A DNA stretch of 64,000 nt from Polytrichum commune (taxonomy: Eukaryota; Streptophyta; Polytrichopsida; Polytrichales; Polytrichaceae): contig OX485807.1 in NCBI GenBank assembly GCA_950295325.1, positions 24,091,666 to 24,155,665 of the forward strand. The letters run 5' to 3'. Below, piece by piece: positions 1 to 12,258 of the stretch (position 1 is its first letter; each line of letters starts with the position of its first letter). The position numbers and the translations under genes were made by a program. The notes beneath the pieces were generated by a model. That model was given only the letters and a program-made list of their open reading frames with translations. It made no database searches and had not been told where the DNA came from.

Positions 1-1516
1 TTAAACCACGGAGCTTTTATCAACCGGGTTTCTTCAACTAGTGCAAATTCATCTATATGCATGATACAAATGCTACACTTGTATCAATACGGCATTTTGA
101 TACCCTATATGTCATTTCTTGAAGTAATAGCTCCTTCAAATAGTCACCTCTCTATGTGCACTTCAATTGAATATCAAGTAGTGGTTTTATTAATATATGT
201 TTTGGTTCTTAAAGGAATCCTCAGTATTACGACATAAGGTTCTAAATAGCATATAAGTGAAAGTTTTGACATTCTTGACAACGATACATTTTTATTTTGT
301 TCCTTCTCCCAATTGTATCATAGCCCGACACCACTCTTTGTGCACGATAATTTAAATATTAAGAAAATTTGGGTGACTTTGTGTTAATCCTCAAAAACTC
401 AAGCTTTGTGACTAAATGCATATAACATTGTTCAATTGCATGGTTATGTTCCATTCTATATTTAGAATCTGACATGGGCCTCCAATATCTTATCTTCATG
501 GGAAGAGACTTAGAAAACAAGAAGAAACTGATGTTGGTACGAATATTGAATAATGCCGATATGAATAGCATGAACATTATGAATAGTTTTGGTATTTTCA
601 ATGATGTTATTGCTATGATTAGTATTTTTAGTGAATAATATCATGATGAACAACGTATCCTGTGATTGTTGGGAGTACAACTCCACGCAAATTTCCAAGT
701 GTCAGCCTACATGTATGAATAGTAACAAATATTCTTACTTTATTTGGAAGGCCCACATCATGTAATTGACATATTCTAGGGTCATGGGACCTACCCACAT
801 GATTGCATAATGTTTGGTGTGGTTACATCTTCTTTAGTTTACAAATAACTCTATTGATGTTTGAATGTGGAGGCGAGTTTGTTGGCCTTTGCGAATTGAA
901 TGGGTGAGGGGCCTTGGGTGAATCGACCCACTCACCCATACCGGCAAAAAATGAAAGCAAGGTTTGGGTTTCCATCCAATTTCATCTGCCCCTTGGGTCC
1001 TCCACCTACCACTTTCCTTAAGCATTTCCACATATTTTTTGGGAGTAAATCGGAGTTCCATATGCCATTTCATTTGGGATACTCTTCTTCAAGTAATAAT
1101 AATAATAATAGATTTGCCATGAACATAACATTAAGTAGCAATGTTAGGAGGGTACCCTTTGAATACCCGCAAATTTACCTCAACAAGAAGAAGAAAAGCT
1201 TGCAAAGCAAGGGTGAATGAATGAATAATTAATCAAATATAGAAGCTCGAAAAGGTATCAAAGAGGTTTCCAATGCGGGTGTCAGGAGACTTTTCCAAAA
1301 AGTGCAACTACCTTTTTGACCTCACCAACTTTCTTGTTGCTTTATCGCTATTTAAATTTGTTTAGATCGTAATTTAGCCTAGATTAGAACCTTTATCACC
1401 ACTTGGCATTAGTTTTGTCCTAGAAACCGACATCATTAATATTAAGCATTGAAAGTAACTACCCAAATAGATTTAAAATAGCCTAAGTAAAACTCAAACT
1501 TAGTGTTACCTTTGCT
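1..1516. other. Intergenic, no gene seen
   Basis: AT-rich sequence with only short, unrecognisable open frames. A short trinucleotide run (AAT) lies near 1097-1111. I see no gene or mobile-element end here. Confidence 0.6.
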
Positions 1517-1564
1517 CTTGAAAGAGCATCAAACATGCATACGCCAATTTGATGCTCTTTCAAG
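1517..1564. repeat. Perfect 17-bp hairpin
   Basis: The arms CTTGAAAGAGCATCAAA (1517-1533) and its exact reverse complement (1548-1564) enclose a 14-nt loop. Pairing may continue outward with bulges. The stem is too short for a typical plant miRNA precursor, and it could be the core of a decayed fold-back element. Confidence 0.6.
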
Positions 1565-2185
1565 AAGGTTAATTTGGGCTTGCTACTTAATGTTATGAAG
1601 GGGCTTGGAGGTGGATAGGCATTCATCACAATGACTTAAGGTTCTAAGTAGGCCTTGGGTTCAAACACTACCACCTCCAACCCACCCTTAGTACCCACCC
1701 CACGATCTCAACTCGTCACCAAGTCGCATCATGTTTGCAGTTATTGCAAAGTGAGAAGGGGGGTGCTCAAAATTTGGCTAAAGTGTGCGAAGAAGACTCC
1801 CTCAAAGTTCCCAAGAGGTGATGGGAACTTGGAAGGCAAGTCATGGATTCCTCCTCACATGTCATCCTCCGTCCACCTTTTATTGAAAAGAAAGAAAGAA
1901 AGAAAGAAGATTGTGATGTTGCAACCCACATGAATCGTGGCGTTGCTTCGTTGTTTGAGCTGGTCTGAATCCATCGTGTAATCCCAAAACGGGCCTTGCG
2001 AGAATTAGAAGGGGCCCTAACGACTACTCCCTCTTTTTGAAGGTGAACACCTTTGAACAAGTGCAAACAAGTGGGTTGGCACCCATCTCCACCCAAGGGC
2101 AAGCCCCTAGATCTCCCCATGGTTGGTTGAAAATATTCAGTTCAACTAGATACTCCCATTGTGATTGGTTGGATTATAGGTGGTA
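1565..2185. other. Intergenic, no gene seen
   Basis: No recognisable coding or RNA feature. There is a short GAAA-type run near 1888-1907. Confidence 0.5.
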
Positions 2186-2305
2186 GGGTGCACCAGGAAT
2201 GAAAGTGCTAGGAAGGTCACCCATCCAAGTACTATTCCAGCCTTAGGTGGATTAACCTTGGAGTTCTCATGGGATTCATGTTGAGGGCATGGTTTTAAGG
2301 CATCC
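2186..2305 (-). pseudogene. 5S rRNA pseudogene
   Basis: Read on the minus strand, this 120-nt block follows plant 5S rRNA from end to end. It has a GGATGC-like start, the AGAACTCC block, the TAGTACT then GGATGGGTGACC block, and a TGCACCC end. The length equals the usual 120 nt. The internal promoter region (A box and intermediate element, normally around GTTAAGCGTGCTTGGG) is heavily altered, so transcription by RNA polymerase III is unlikely. It is a lone copy, not a tandem 5S array. It may be a dispersed 5S pseudogene or the head of a 5S-derived SINE; I see no clear tail or target duplication. Confidence 0.75.
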
Positions 2306-4098
2306 TCCATCTTTTATCATGATAAGGTATGACTGAATGGGCCATTTCCCTATGACCTTGATCCTTGATCATTGCAGATGTTGCATACCTTTTAGCAATT
2401 CGGTAAACACCCTGAAACTAGCACTTAGAGTATGTCCAATATGAGAGACATCCACTTGCATCGTCAACGAATGACTATCTCTAGAAGATACATTTGAAGG
2501 CTCAAATTATTCCATGCTCATTAATAAGTGTAATTACGTTGCCTTCACAAATAGGTTGCCTCTTTACCCATGCAAATTACCCCGGGTTAGAATCTAATGA
2601 CACAAATTCAAAAGTTTGTTCATATAGGGTAAGTGCGCCATTGACCGAACGCAGCCCACGGACCGCACAGCCACCGCACAGTTTTCAATCATGAGAACTC
2701 TTGCGGGAACTTCGGGAACGTTCAGGGAATTTCGGAGAGAACGTGAATGTACAGGTACCGCACACTGTGCGGTGAAGGGCTCACTAAGCTCTTGAGATCC
2801 ACCTGTGTATGTTTGGATTCAGTTTGTGATAGCTTTTACAAATCAAAATATCTTTCATTTTTATTTTTTTGTAAGAGAATCCTCACTTCACAATTAACAA
2901 TCCTTCAAAATTTGAAACAATTTAAGCTTGTAAATTTGTACTTACAAGGATTTGAAGATTGATCCTGCGGTCATTGGCACACTTACCTTATATAGTAACC
3001 AAAGTAAATCAAAGCAGTTATTGTGTTTTGTTACTAAGATAATAAACACCTAAAACAGTGTGGAGTGTTGATAAATTAATGTGGGGTAACCTAATTGCAC
3101 ATGTCAGTTTAAGTATCATACTATTTCACAAAAGTCCATGTACTTTAAATTAAAGTACTCATCCAGCAAATCATATATTCCAAATTATGAATAACATTTC
3201 TTTTTGTTAGTTGCCTCAACTGAGCAATTTAAACTTTTGCAACAATTAAATATTCTTAAAATTTGATGAAATGTAATTTTCTTTTCTTCTTCTCTTTGTG
3301 TCTTTTGAAGCTGGCTTTTTGAACTTACCAAGAAGAAGACTTGGGCATTTTTGTAATTGTCACTAGGAGGCGCCTCAAACTTAGTCTACAATTTCATGGG
3401 AAATTTCATCATGCGGCCAAGGTGGCGCCCCTCTTGGAATATACACTCTAAACTTCGTAATATGAACCTCCTTAATGTCACTCATTCTATTATATCTTTA
3501 ACCCTAGGGAACGGATGTTTTCAATTCAAATCTCACTCCTTGTTGTTTAGTACTCTTCCATATATCACATGTTTTGACATTAAAGTAAACCATTGAAGAA
3601 TTCAAACTACATGCTCGCAAGCATCACGTTGTCATTGATGCATTGTCGACTTTGTGTTATTCCATAATGTCACATGATACACTAATTCTCTTTTATTGTG
3701 CATTCATGTAAGACTACGGAACTCCTTAATATCACATGCACTTTGGTTGCCACAACACATGATATTACGGATTTCAAAGTGTACATTTCTTTGGGCTACA
3801 ACAATAGGATTATGAAAATTTGATAAGAGTCGACTTGTATATAATGGACGATTTACACACATGACCAGAGGGCCGTGAGAGAGATTGAATTACAATTTCT
3901 TGTGGTCATGGTTGGTGCTCCAAAGCCATGAACACGAGAAATCCTAAATCATTTTTCAAATGCCTTCGTCATGGGACATAGTGCAAAACAAACTTAGAAA
4001 TGGACGTAGTGTTTTGTCGAAATAAAAAAGTAAAAAATCATTACAAATAGGGATTTGTTGAAATAGCTTATATCACAACTATAGGTTGGTAGAACAAA
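2306..4098. other. Intergenic, no gene seen
   Basis: AT-rich DNA with short open frames that match no family I know. A 17-nt palindrome, ACCGCACACTGTGCGGT, lies at 2757-2773 inside a locally GC-rich patch (2640-2790). Confidence 0.5.
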
Positions 4099-4132
<34 letters not shown>

Positions 4133-4145
4133 GGTGGGGGGGGGG
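4099..4145. repeat. (TG)n-(GGGT)n-G microsatellite
   Basis: A compound simple repeat: about 13 TG units, then GGGT units, then a G run. It is probably highly variable in length between individuals. Confidence 0.9.
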
Positions 4146-5282
4146 TCACCTTTCAGAGTTGTTCATACAACATGTTAAAGTGTTCTCGTGTGCAAAATCC
4201 AAGTGACCACCAGCATTATCCATTATGGACATGTAGGACCCCTGTCATTTTTTATTTTTAAAATTTTAATTTATTTTTGACATTGTCACTCTTATGTTTG
4301 TTGACCGTGTGTAAAAAGAAGTGGAATCACCACTCATTTCTCAACCAATGAGAGAATTTTGAAAGTGTGGGTCACAGTCCACGGTCACTAGTGCAAACAT
4401 GCTCTAAAGAGAACAATCCTCCAACATGCGGTTGGAGATTGTAGGAGGTCATCAAGGCTTGAAGGTGGAGGCATGTTTGCTTGCCCATCATTGTTGCATG
4501 TTACAACAATGAGCTATTTGTAGCATGTAGGGCAACACCTCAAACCAAATATGGCACTCAAGCCTAAAAAGAGAGGCAGTCACAATTTGATCAATGAACT
4601 TTGACAACCTCTAGGATAACCATATGAACTCTATATCAATAGATTATGTTGAACTTTCAAAGTCTATAGTAGTATTGGATTGAAATCAAATTTTCTAATG
4701 CCATTTGGGTGCAATGAGGATACATATCTTTATGATGCCACAAGCATGGGTAAGGGCGTTTGAATATATGTTAGTTTTTGATACCACAAGGGTTAGTATA
4801 TCATTCTAGAATTTTTATACCCAAGTAAAATCTCCCCATGCCAATGCCACTATGGTATCAGGATGGTATTGACCCAAAAAATAACTTAGGTATGTAAAGA
4901 TTCTCTCATATTGTACTACCCAACAAGTATTCATAGTTGACTACATTGATTATCCCAATTCCCAAAGCATGCACTATTTTGCCAAGTCTCACAATCAATA
5001 AGGGTTGAATTTTTACTGTGTGATATGGAATTCATGAATACATGTTCATTTATCATACATTTCAAAAATAATAATGTGTGCTCTAAGGTGCTTGTAAAGT
5101 GAAAAAATATATGAAAAAGTGAATGTGCCAAGATGAATAATGCCGAAACTTTTGGTGATGTTGTAAAATTATACTTTTCGTGAATAATGTCAGGATGAAT
5201 AATACTTCCTGGATCATATGGTGGCACTAATTTCATAACGTAAAGAAAGTTAGTATCACCTTCACTAATCTCCCACATGCAC
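4146..5282. other. Intergenic, no gene seen
   Basis: AT-rich sequence. A minus-strand open frame of about 115 codons at 4931-5278 has no recognisable domain and ends next to a MITE. I do not call it a gene. Confidence 0.5.
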
Positions 5283-5284
5283 TA

Positions 5285-5605
5285 CACTAAATAGGTAGAT
5301 TAGTGTTAGATGTAATAGTTACCTAAAACACTAATTTTCAACTGATATTATAATTAGTGTTTGAATAGGGTTTGAACAAATTATACCTTTTACGAGGTTC
5401 TCATATTCTTCTTCCTTCAATTCTTCATTCCAAGATTTACAAAATACCATCTAACACTATATGCGCTCATGTAAATATTTAAAGTTACTACTTGGTACAA
5501 ATAGTGTTAGAGTTGACATTTAGTGTTCTAACACTATAGAGACAATTTACATTTAGCGTTTTCGTCGACTATTAGTGTTTCCAACACTAATCTACCTATT
5601 TAGTG
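5285..5605. mobile_element. MITE with CACTAAATA ends, TA target site
   Basis: This is a 321-bp non-coding element. Its ends are CACTAAATAGGTAGATTAGT at the left and the exact inverse at the right, with at least 23 bp of perfect terminal inverted repeat. TA dinucleotides flank both sides (5283-5284 and 5606-5607). Internal TTAGTGTT motifs recur in both orientations. Related ends occur at 14917 and at 37292-37672. The CACTA start resembles En/Spm ends, but the flank is a 2-bp TA rather than a 3-bp duplication, so the superfamily is unsettled (a Tc1/mariner-type MITE is possible). Confidence 0.8.
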
Positions 5606-5607
5606 TA

Positions 5608-7340
5608 GTAGCCTCCCTCGCTAATTGGGACAATCAATGTAGTATTACAAACTCAAAATTGGTTCGTTGGGTTCTTTGATTTGATATCATTATTCATTAA
5701 TTGTATCGATACCGTGCATTCACTTTGCGTGCACATAAATACCAACAATCTAACATTGGTTCAATCCGAGTCCGAATTCATTATGAAGGACCAAACTAAA
5801 TGTGGATTTGTAAATCGACAGATGGATGTCATCCTTTGATGCTATGGCAAGTTTTTCTTTGTGATATTTCTCAAAATGTTAATGTCCTTGGACATCGTTG
5901 TTTTGTCCCTCAAGCCCTAAGTTGACCTTTAAACCCTCGAGAGGCCCATTTGGGCCTTTGTGATTCGGTTATATTACAGGGTTCACGCATGTACTCACAA
6001 TTTTAATTCGTCAATCCCATTAAATTACGAGTCTTCCATCCAAAGTGTCCGATTTAGCTTCTAAAATCATCCAAATTGTCAAAATGATCAAAGTTGTGCA
6101 TTCTAAACTCAACAAGACTTTGACCATCATAAAGACATGAGAATTTGTCCAACGACCATGTTGTTTAAAAGAAGTGTGTCAAGTGAACATTCTCATTTTG
6201 GTGGGAAACTTTCTAAATTCAAGTCAACTTGCCCATCTTACAAAATTGCAAAAAAAATCCAATTGAAGCAAGCATTCTTTTTTTGATGGTCTACTTTAAA
6301 AGGATGGACAAATTGTTACATGAACTGAAAGTTTATATATATATGTGGTTTTATTGAATTCAACCAAAAAGTGTTCAAAAGGTCCATGTGTTCTTGTACT
6401 ACTGTCTAGTTTTAGGAAGGTAAATGGTTTCAACTACCACTTAACCTAAGCATGAGAATAATTTGGGCAAGGACCACAATTAAAACATGTTGCGATTATC
6501 AAAGAATGACAACTTTGGTCCCAATGCCACAACAAGGTCCCCATGGAACATGACCTCTCTTATACTTAGAATAGGTGAGGGAGCATGAAGCATGGTAATG
6601 ATTAGTCAGATATGGTATCCCTTAAATTCCTAGCCCATGGGAAATATCAATGATTTCCAGAATGTGTTGTGAAACAACATTCACCCTTGAGACCTTGCAA
6701 GGTGCACCATTGAGACGGTTCAAAATTGCAACACATCATGAAGTTTGGTCTTTCCATAACGAATTTGAAGATTTCACTCCAAAAACGTCCAAGATGCCCC
6801 AACACATGAGCTGCAAGATGCCATACTAAAGAAAAATTTAAGATTACTTATTGATATGCGCTCAAAATGATCAAGAAATGATTCTTATACGAAATTAACT
6901 CGTTTATCATATGCAATTATTATGATTGGAACCTGCATAAGTGTAGAATGAATTGTACGGAGTTTTGGTTGTATTGATGACGCAAAAGTCAAGGACATAA
7001 TACCTTGTATATCTTATCACCGTTATCACATATGGCGTTGTTTCCACTCCCTTGTTTTAATATGTTGTGCTAAATATGGATCCCAATACTATGGACCAAA
7101 TAAAACATCCTTTCAGTACTTGTTGGAAGGTTGTACAAATCGTCACTTATCCAATGTAAAACACAATCCAATCCTTTAAGAGCTGAGGTCTAATTGAACC
7201 ATGGGTTGATTCTAGAATGGTTAATTTCGTATTTTGAGCACGTACATAGTCCAATCTCATTGTAACACGTGTCCACTTTTTTTTTTTTTTTTTTTCCCTG
7301 TGTACTGTCATAACTGCCAGCCTTGCCAATATGTGACAGT
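5608..7340. other. Intergenic, no gene seen
   Basis: AT-rich DNA without a coding signal. A T-run at about 7268-7287 lies near the right edge, just before the GC-rich leader of the next gene. Confidence 0.5.
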
Positions 7341-9160
7341 TCCTCCGTAGGGTGTCCCGCGCCCTCCTCCGCCGTCCGATCTCTCACACGGCATCTGAGC
7401 CGTCGGTGGGGCTAGGGCACCCGGAGCAGTTCCTCTCAAGCACCCTCCGATTTCGCGATGCGAGCTTCTCTCTCTCTCTCTCTCTCTCTCGCACGATCGC
7501 TCCTCGCTTTCCCTTCCGTCTTCTCTCGTCTCCCTCCCCTTCATTTCGCGATTGCCATATACATCTAAAACACATAGAATCTGTTTTTTCCCGGTAGCGG
7601 CAACATAGATCCGGTCCAGATGTAGGCACAAGTCTCGATTGCTTGAGTGGAGCGAGTCCGCAAATGTGTCTGTGGAGGTACAAAAGTTTGTCCTCTCATT
7701 GGCAGGCTTCTTCACCAACATTTCCATGCATCAGGAGTTTCATGCCAATCGGACACAACCCAGCTCATGGAAAGAGTGGATCGCTGTTGAGATCGAGCAG
7801 CGAATACCTAAGAAGGTAGCTGATGAATTGAAACACATACACACACATCGTTGGTGTCGATGGATACCCTCATTTATTTTGTTCATTGAAAGACCTATCA
7901 TTTTCTTATTTACTCTGGAAGATCGGTGTTGAAAGAGTGGATCGCAGTTAAGATAGATCGGGCAATTGGAACACGGTGTCGTGGTGATGATGACCTTGGT
8001 TTCTTTTTTCCTTTCCTCTTTCGGTCATCGCAATACCTAATATTTACTATTTACTGTCGGTGGAGCAGTACAGTGCCTTCCAGAGGTGGTTGTATATGTG
8101 AGCTTGTTTTCTCAAGTTCTCGTTGGTTGAAGCATTTCAACAATCCGTAAAGGAATAATCGAGATTAACAGAGCGTATGCCTTGCTAGCTTAGCTATTAC
8201 GTTTGCTCTGCCATTTCGGAGCTTACATTGCCATGTGTTCCTACATATACCAACAAGGTAGAGAGCAGTCTTGCAATTCTTTGTACTCCAGTATCAGAGA
8301 ATGTGAGAGAGTTGAGTGCAAGTTTTATTTCGTTTTATTTTTTCTTTCTCAAATGGCACTAGAAATATTTCTTAACATTGTTTCGATGTTGAGGTTGTCT
8401 TTTGATGATCTTGTGTTGGACATTGGTAGACTCTAGCGGATTGCCTTGTGTGGTGGGTGTGCTCCAAGTCTGACCGGCTCAACTCCGTGCAACAAGTGCA
8501 CGCATGTGAAGATTTTGGGGGTCCTTTTTATGGGAATAGGGGAAGAACATTAGGGATTTGTGAAGTTTAGCCTCAGATGTTGTGTGTTTGTGGCAGGTAT
8601 GAGCCTTGGAGCTCTGTTTGCACCATGGAGCGTGCCAACTACTTCTTCCAACTTAAGCAGGGTTGAAGACGTAAATCCGTAAGCAGCTTCATTTACTTAC
8701 CTTCAAATTCTTGCTCAATCATCAATCACTAGGTTCCAATTGATCATTTGACAAAATCCAAATTGACACTTTGTTAAAAGGGATGGTTTATAGGTTAAGG
8801 CTCTGACATCTTGTCGTTCTCCCTAATCAGCCGTTTGCTTAATTGACAGTTAGAAGCTCTTTGCATACAAGCTGGTAGTTTGTAACTGCTCCTGGCTGGT
8901 CCTGTCTGATCTCCACGATGTAGATGCATACCCGTGGTCAACTGAAGTATAACATGTGGGTTAGATATTCTCCTTTGGCTTCTTGTTTGTAGCAAGTTGG
9001 TGAAGAAATTTCTGTCTAATTCTTTAGGGTGGAAATTTTGGTGGCTTGTTCAGGTGAGTGGAGGATCGTAGGATTTGGCTTTTTTGATCAAGCTATTATT
9101 TTGATCCCGTAAGGATAATATAGATCTGAGCAGTCTAAGTTACTCCAGACTTTTATCACA
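7341..9160 (+). promoter_or_regulatory. GC-rich leader of the DUF7138-type gene
   Basis: The base composition changes sharply at about 7340 to a GC/CT-rich stretch with a (CT)n tract at 7466-7490, typical of a plant 5' untranslated first exon. The DNA between there and the start codon at 9161 has exon-like pieces bounded by splice-like signals: an acceptor TTTGTGGCAG ending at about 8597, a donor GTAAGC at about 8680, and an acceptor TTACTCCAG ending at about 9149, just 5' of the start codon. This suggests a 5' UTR split by introns. A short upstream frame of about 27 codons (ATG at about 8600) could act as a uORF. The transcription start and splice pattern are inferred. Confidence 0.45.
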
Positions 9161-10636
9161 ATGGAGAGCTTCGCAACACCATATCAAGTGGTATTTTATG
9201 ATGGAGAACATGAGCATGAGAAGGGAGTGGTGGGAGTGCATTCTGTACTTTCATTCAAACGTTTTCAGGCTTTAATGAGCCAAAAAACTGGAATTCCAGC
9301 AAATCAGCTGTCAGCAGTATTTGTGTGCAGACGGACATTGAAGGACACAGATAAGCGCCAGAAACTTCCCATCAATGAGAATACAAACTTCAATATTATT
9401 TTAAACCAGCACAATCCAAGCCGGGAGAAGGACTGCCATTTCCTTGTCTCAATCAAGAAATCAAAGAAGGAACGCAAAGGAACGAGGAAGCGCAATGCAG
9501 AAGCTGAGAATGCTGATGATGAAGATTCAAATTCCTCAAGAGGCGATCTGTCTCCTTCTGATGAACGACCTAAACCTGGCAGTGGCACTGATGAGCCTTT
9601 TTCACCAGAGGCGACATCGCCATCTGTCTTTCTGCAGCAGAATCCTTCCCCGCCCACCACACCATTACCAAATGCAAATGGTCAGAGGTTTAGCAACAGT
9701 TCCCCTACTAATGGAAAGGTTACCATGACAGCACCTGAAGGAATTAAAGTGGAACGGACACTGCTCAGGAGGGAAGGGATGGGGCAGAATGGTTTTGCAA
9801 GTCCAAGAGCAGGGTGGCAAAATGGTGGATCGGTTTTAAGTCAGCGGGTTGAAGGATTTAGTCTCCCCTCTGCTGGGAAAGGTGAGAGTCCGCTGCAGAA
9901 TGGTGAGGATCATCGGCGCAAACTGGAGAACAACAAAGCGTGGATGCAAGATGATGGTCGTGACTCTTCAGCCAGACAATCAGAGAAACTGAGTGGCCAA
10001 GCAGGTGCACAACAACCGCAGCACATATTGCAGCAGGGGCCACTTGTTGACTTATTTCTGCAGGACAGATTTAATGATTCCATGATTCAAAATCAAAGCC
10101 CAGGTGTAAGACCAGGTTCTTCTGCATTATCAAGGAATGGCGTAGTGCAGTCTAGTGCTCCTCCTTTGAGTAGCTCCCGCAGTCCTAATTCTCTTCCAAT
10201 GACTAATACCATGTCAAGGCCTTCACCCTCTGCTAATTCAGGGGCAGCCAATGGCAATTTTCTACCTAGAGTTTCAATGGTGACAGGTCAGAGCAACTCA
10301 CTGATGCTACAGCACGCCCAAGCACATCTATCCCACTTGCAGCAACAACATCAACATCAACATCAACATCAACATCAACATCAACATCAACAACACATTT
10401 CTTCAATGACTCCGTTGGAGTTTTCCAAGCTAAGTGGTGTCCTCCGGGGATTGGTGGGAAGGGAAAGTAGTAGAGGAGAGGGTCAGAAGGTTTGTCATCG
10501 GTGCCAGGCACCAAAGAATGACCTGTCTGAATTTCACTGGTGTGTGAATGACACTATTACCATGGGATTCAGGGGGCCATCCCCAGCAGGACCCATAGGT
10601 AGACCAGGCAAGCGGCATGTGGAAGCGGCAGCGTAG
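9161..10636 (+). CDS. DUF7138-type plant protein, 491 aa
   Basis: A single open exon of 491 codons starts at an ATG in good context just after a likely 5' UTR splice acceptor. Residues 1-107 form a compact conserved-looking N-terminal domain (VVFYDGEHE near residue 10, then a motif around SFKRFQALMSQKTGIPANQL) resembling the plant-specific DUF7138 family. A lysine/arginine-rich stretch at 99-111 looks like a nuclear localisation signal. The middle is low-complexity and rich in Ser, Pro, Asn and Gln, with a (Gln-His)7 tract from about residue 396. The C-terminus has four cysteine/histidine positions (CHRC at 445-448, FHWC ending at 461) followed by a Gly/Pro-rich tail, as seen in this family. 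Function is unknown; a nuclear regulatory role is inferred only from composition. Confidence 0.8.
   Translation: MESFATPYQVVFYDGEHEHEKGVVGVHSVLSFKRFQALMSQKTGIPANQLSAVFVCRRTLKDTDKRQKLPINENTNFNIILNQHNPSREKDCHFLVSIKKSKKERKGTRKRNAEAENADDEDSNSSRGDLSPSDERPKPGSGTDEPFSPEATSPSVFLQQNPSPPTTPLPNANGQRFSNSSPTNGKVTMTAPEGIKVERTLLRREGMGQNGFASPRAGWQNGGSVLSQRVEGFSLPSAGKGESPLQNGEDHRRKLENNKAWMQDDGRDSSARQSEKLSGQAGAQQPQHILQQGPLVDLFLQDRFNDSMIQNQSPGVRPGSSALSRNGVVQSSAPPLSSSRSPNSLPMTNTMSRPSPSANSGAANGNFLPRVSMVTGQSNSLMLQHAQAHLSHLQQQHQHQHQHQHQHQHQQHISSMTPLEFSKLSGVLRGLVGRESSRGEGQKVCHRCQAPKNDLSEFHWCVNDTITMGFRGPSPAGPIGRPGKRHVEAAA
10346..10387 (+). repeat. In-frame (CAACAT)7 microsatellite
   Basis: Seven perfect CAACAT units encode alternating Gln-His inside the DUF7138-type protein. 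The 6-bp unit keeps the reading frame when copy number changes. Confidence 0.95.
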
Positions 10637-11278
10637 GTGGAGAGAAAGATTTGTGAATATTTTTGAGTGCATCTATGGTGCACCCCCAATGTTTCGTATA
10701 TAGTGTAAAGGGTGTGGACCTTCCCATATTAAGCTTGTGAACAGCAATAGCGGTACTGTAGGATATTGACGATAAAACCCAGGGAGACCATATTCAGAAG
10801 ACATTTGCCAATCTCTGTGCCATGAAAGGTATGTATACGGCTGGCTTCCCTGTCCTCGGGGCTTTCTCACTACCCTCATCTTGCCCCCCATTTTGCAGTG
10901 TGTTTTTGGAACCTGATTTCTGTATGGTTTAAAAATGAAGACACTATTACAGTGAGACTGTTTTTTCTAATTTTCAATAAGCATGACTTTGTTGGACACA
11001 AGAACTAAAATAGCATTATTTAGAATATGTAGTGCCAGTGCATCATTATTGCCGTGTTTCCAGTTTGCGCACCTGCAGGAGAAATTATGTTATGCGGATT
11101 GAGCGGATGTTATTTTATACGATTCGGTGGAGTTCTCTCTATCAGATGTATTGCAACTCCGAAGTTATATTTTGTCACCGCCCAGAGCAATGATATGCCT
11201 AGCTTCTTTGCAATATAGTTGTGACATCTGTCATTCATCATGAGGTCTTTAGAGGAAGGTTTCTGATCAAAGTGAACT
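10637..11278 (+). other. 3' UTR and downstream flank of DUF7138-type gene
   Basis: No further coding sequence is visible. The first few hundred bases are probably 3' UTR; AATAA-like motifs occur near 10975, but no single polyadenylation site can be chosen. Confidence 0.4.
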
Positions 11279-11279
11279 A

Positions 11280-11562
11280 ACCTTCCAACAAGAAGGAATC
11301 TGGCGCGGACATTTAGTTCATTGTACAATATACTTAAGTTGCCGCACTCGTATGGTTTTCACCTTTCAATGCACATATTTGCATTTCTCCATTGAAACGT
11401 ATGAGTCAGCCTCCACTTCGACATCAACAATCCCTCCGACAAGAAGGAATCTGGGTCATTTGCCAATATGCTTAAGTTGCAGGCACTCTGTATGGGCTTT
11501 GCCTTTGAACACATATTTTCATTTCTCTTTTTATCAGACGTGTTTGAGTCAGCATCCACTTC
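11280..11562. repeat. Direct tandem duplication, unit about 155 bp
   Basis: Two diverged copies start at about 11280 and 11434. Both begin with a CAAGAAGGAATCTGG block, then share ATATRCTTAAGTTGC, then a CACATATTTKCATTTCTC block, and end with GAGTCAGC-TCCACTTC. The duplication lies downstream of the DUF7138-type gene and has no coding signal. Confidence 0.75.
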
Positions 11563-12256
11563 ATTTTGTTTGCTACTAAATCATCAACAGTTGGGAGTAG
11601 CATGTGCTGCAGTGACCATGTGCTTCATCTTGCTACTTGCAGAAAAAAGGCTGCTTGAGGAAGGCTAGTGCAAAATGGTGTGTATTGTACAACACATAAG
11701 TCTGAACTGGGGATTGGCAAATGCAAAATTGATCCAACTGGGGAGGTTTCACTTCGACAAGAAGCATCTTACTGAAGTGACAAAGGTGCTTCTTGTTAAG
11801 AAGCTAGATAGCAGGTTCATTTGATGTTTAATTCAAATGATAGCTCAAAAGGCCGATCGATTCAAAGAATGGTGTGGCTCATCTCCATAAAACACCACCA
11901 TCTCCCTGAAAGACATTTGAAATGGCTTCAAAGTTACTACTAAAGTTACAGCTCGATTGACGGCGGCTCAATCAATCGTGGGCTACTACTGACTAAGCAT
12001 GATGCACATTGTTCGTTCGGCACAATGTTTGAGGTGTCCTTGGATATGATAAGTCAAGAGTTTTGCCTGCCATGTCTTGATTCCGGCGAGGTTTATTAAA
12101 TAGGCATTGAATAGGCCCACTCCCGAGTGTCGCCGTTTGTGAGGGCCGAGGGCGGGTTGGATTACTTTTGCACTTGACACAATCATGTGAGCTATCCAAC
12201 TTTCTTCAAAAGCCTTTTGGACTCTTGTGTCAATATGGTTGGCGTCAATACCCATG
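11563..12256. other. Intergenic, no gene seen
   Basis: No recognisable gene. A minus-strand frame of about 113 codons at 11986-12327 crosses the left end of the Tigger-like MITE and matches no family I recognise. Confidence 0.5.
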
Positions 12257-12258
12257 TA

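Noticed and set aside
1655-2120. Overlapping frames on both strands of about 100 codons
   Set aside because: No motif and low complexity (AAAG run); the downstream 5S-like block shows the area is non-coding.
7308-7727. Minus-strand 139-codon frame in the CT-rich leader
   Set aside because: It contains an Arg-Glu run made by the (CT)n microsatellite and lies antisense to a likely 5' UTR; no domain.
9304-9660. 118-codon antisense frame in the DUF7138-type gene
   Set aside because: Shadow of the sense coding frame; no independent evidence.
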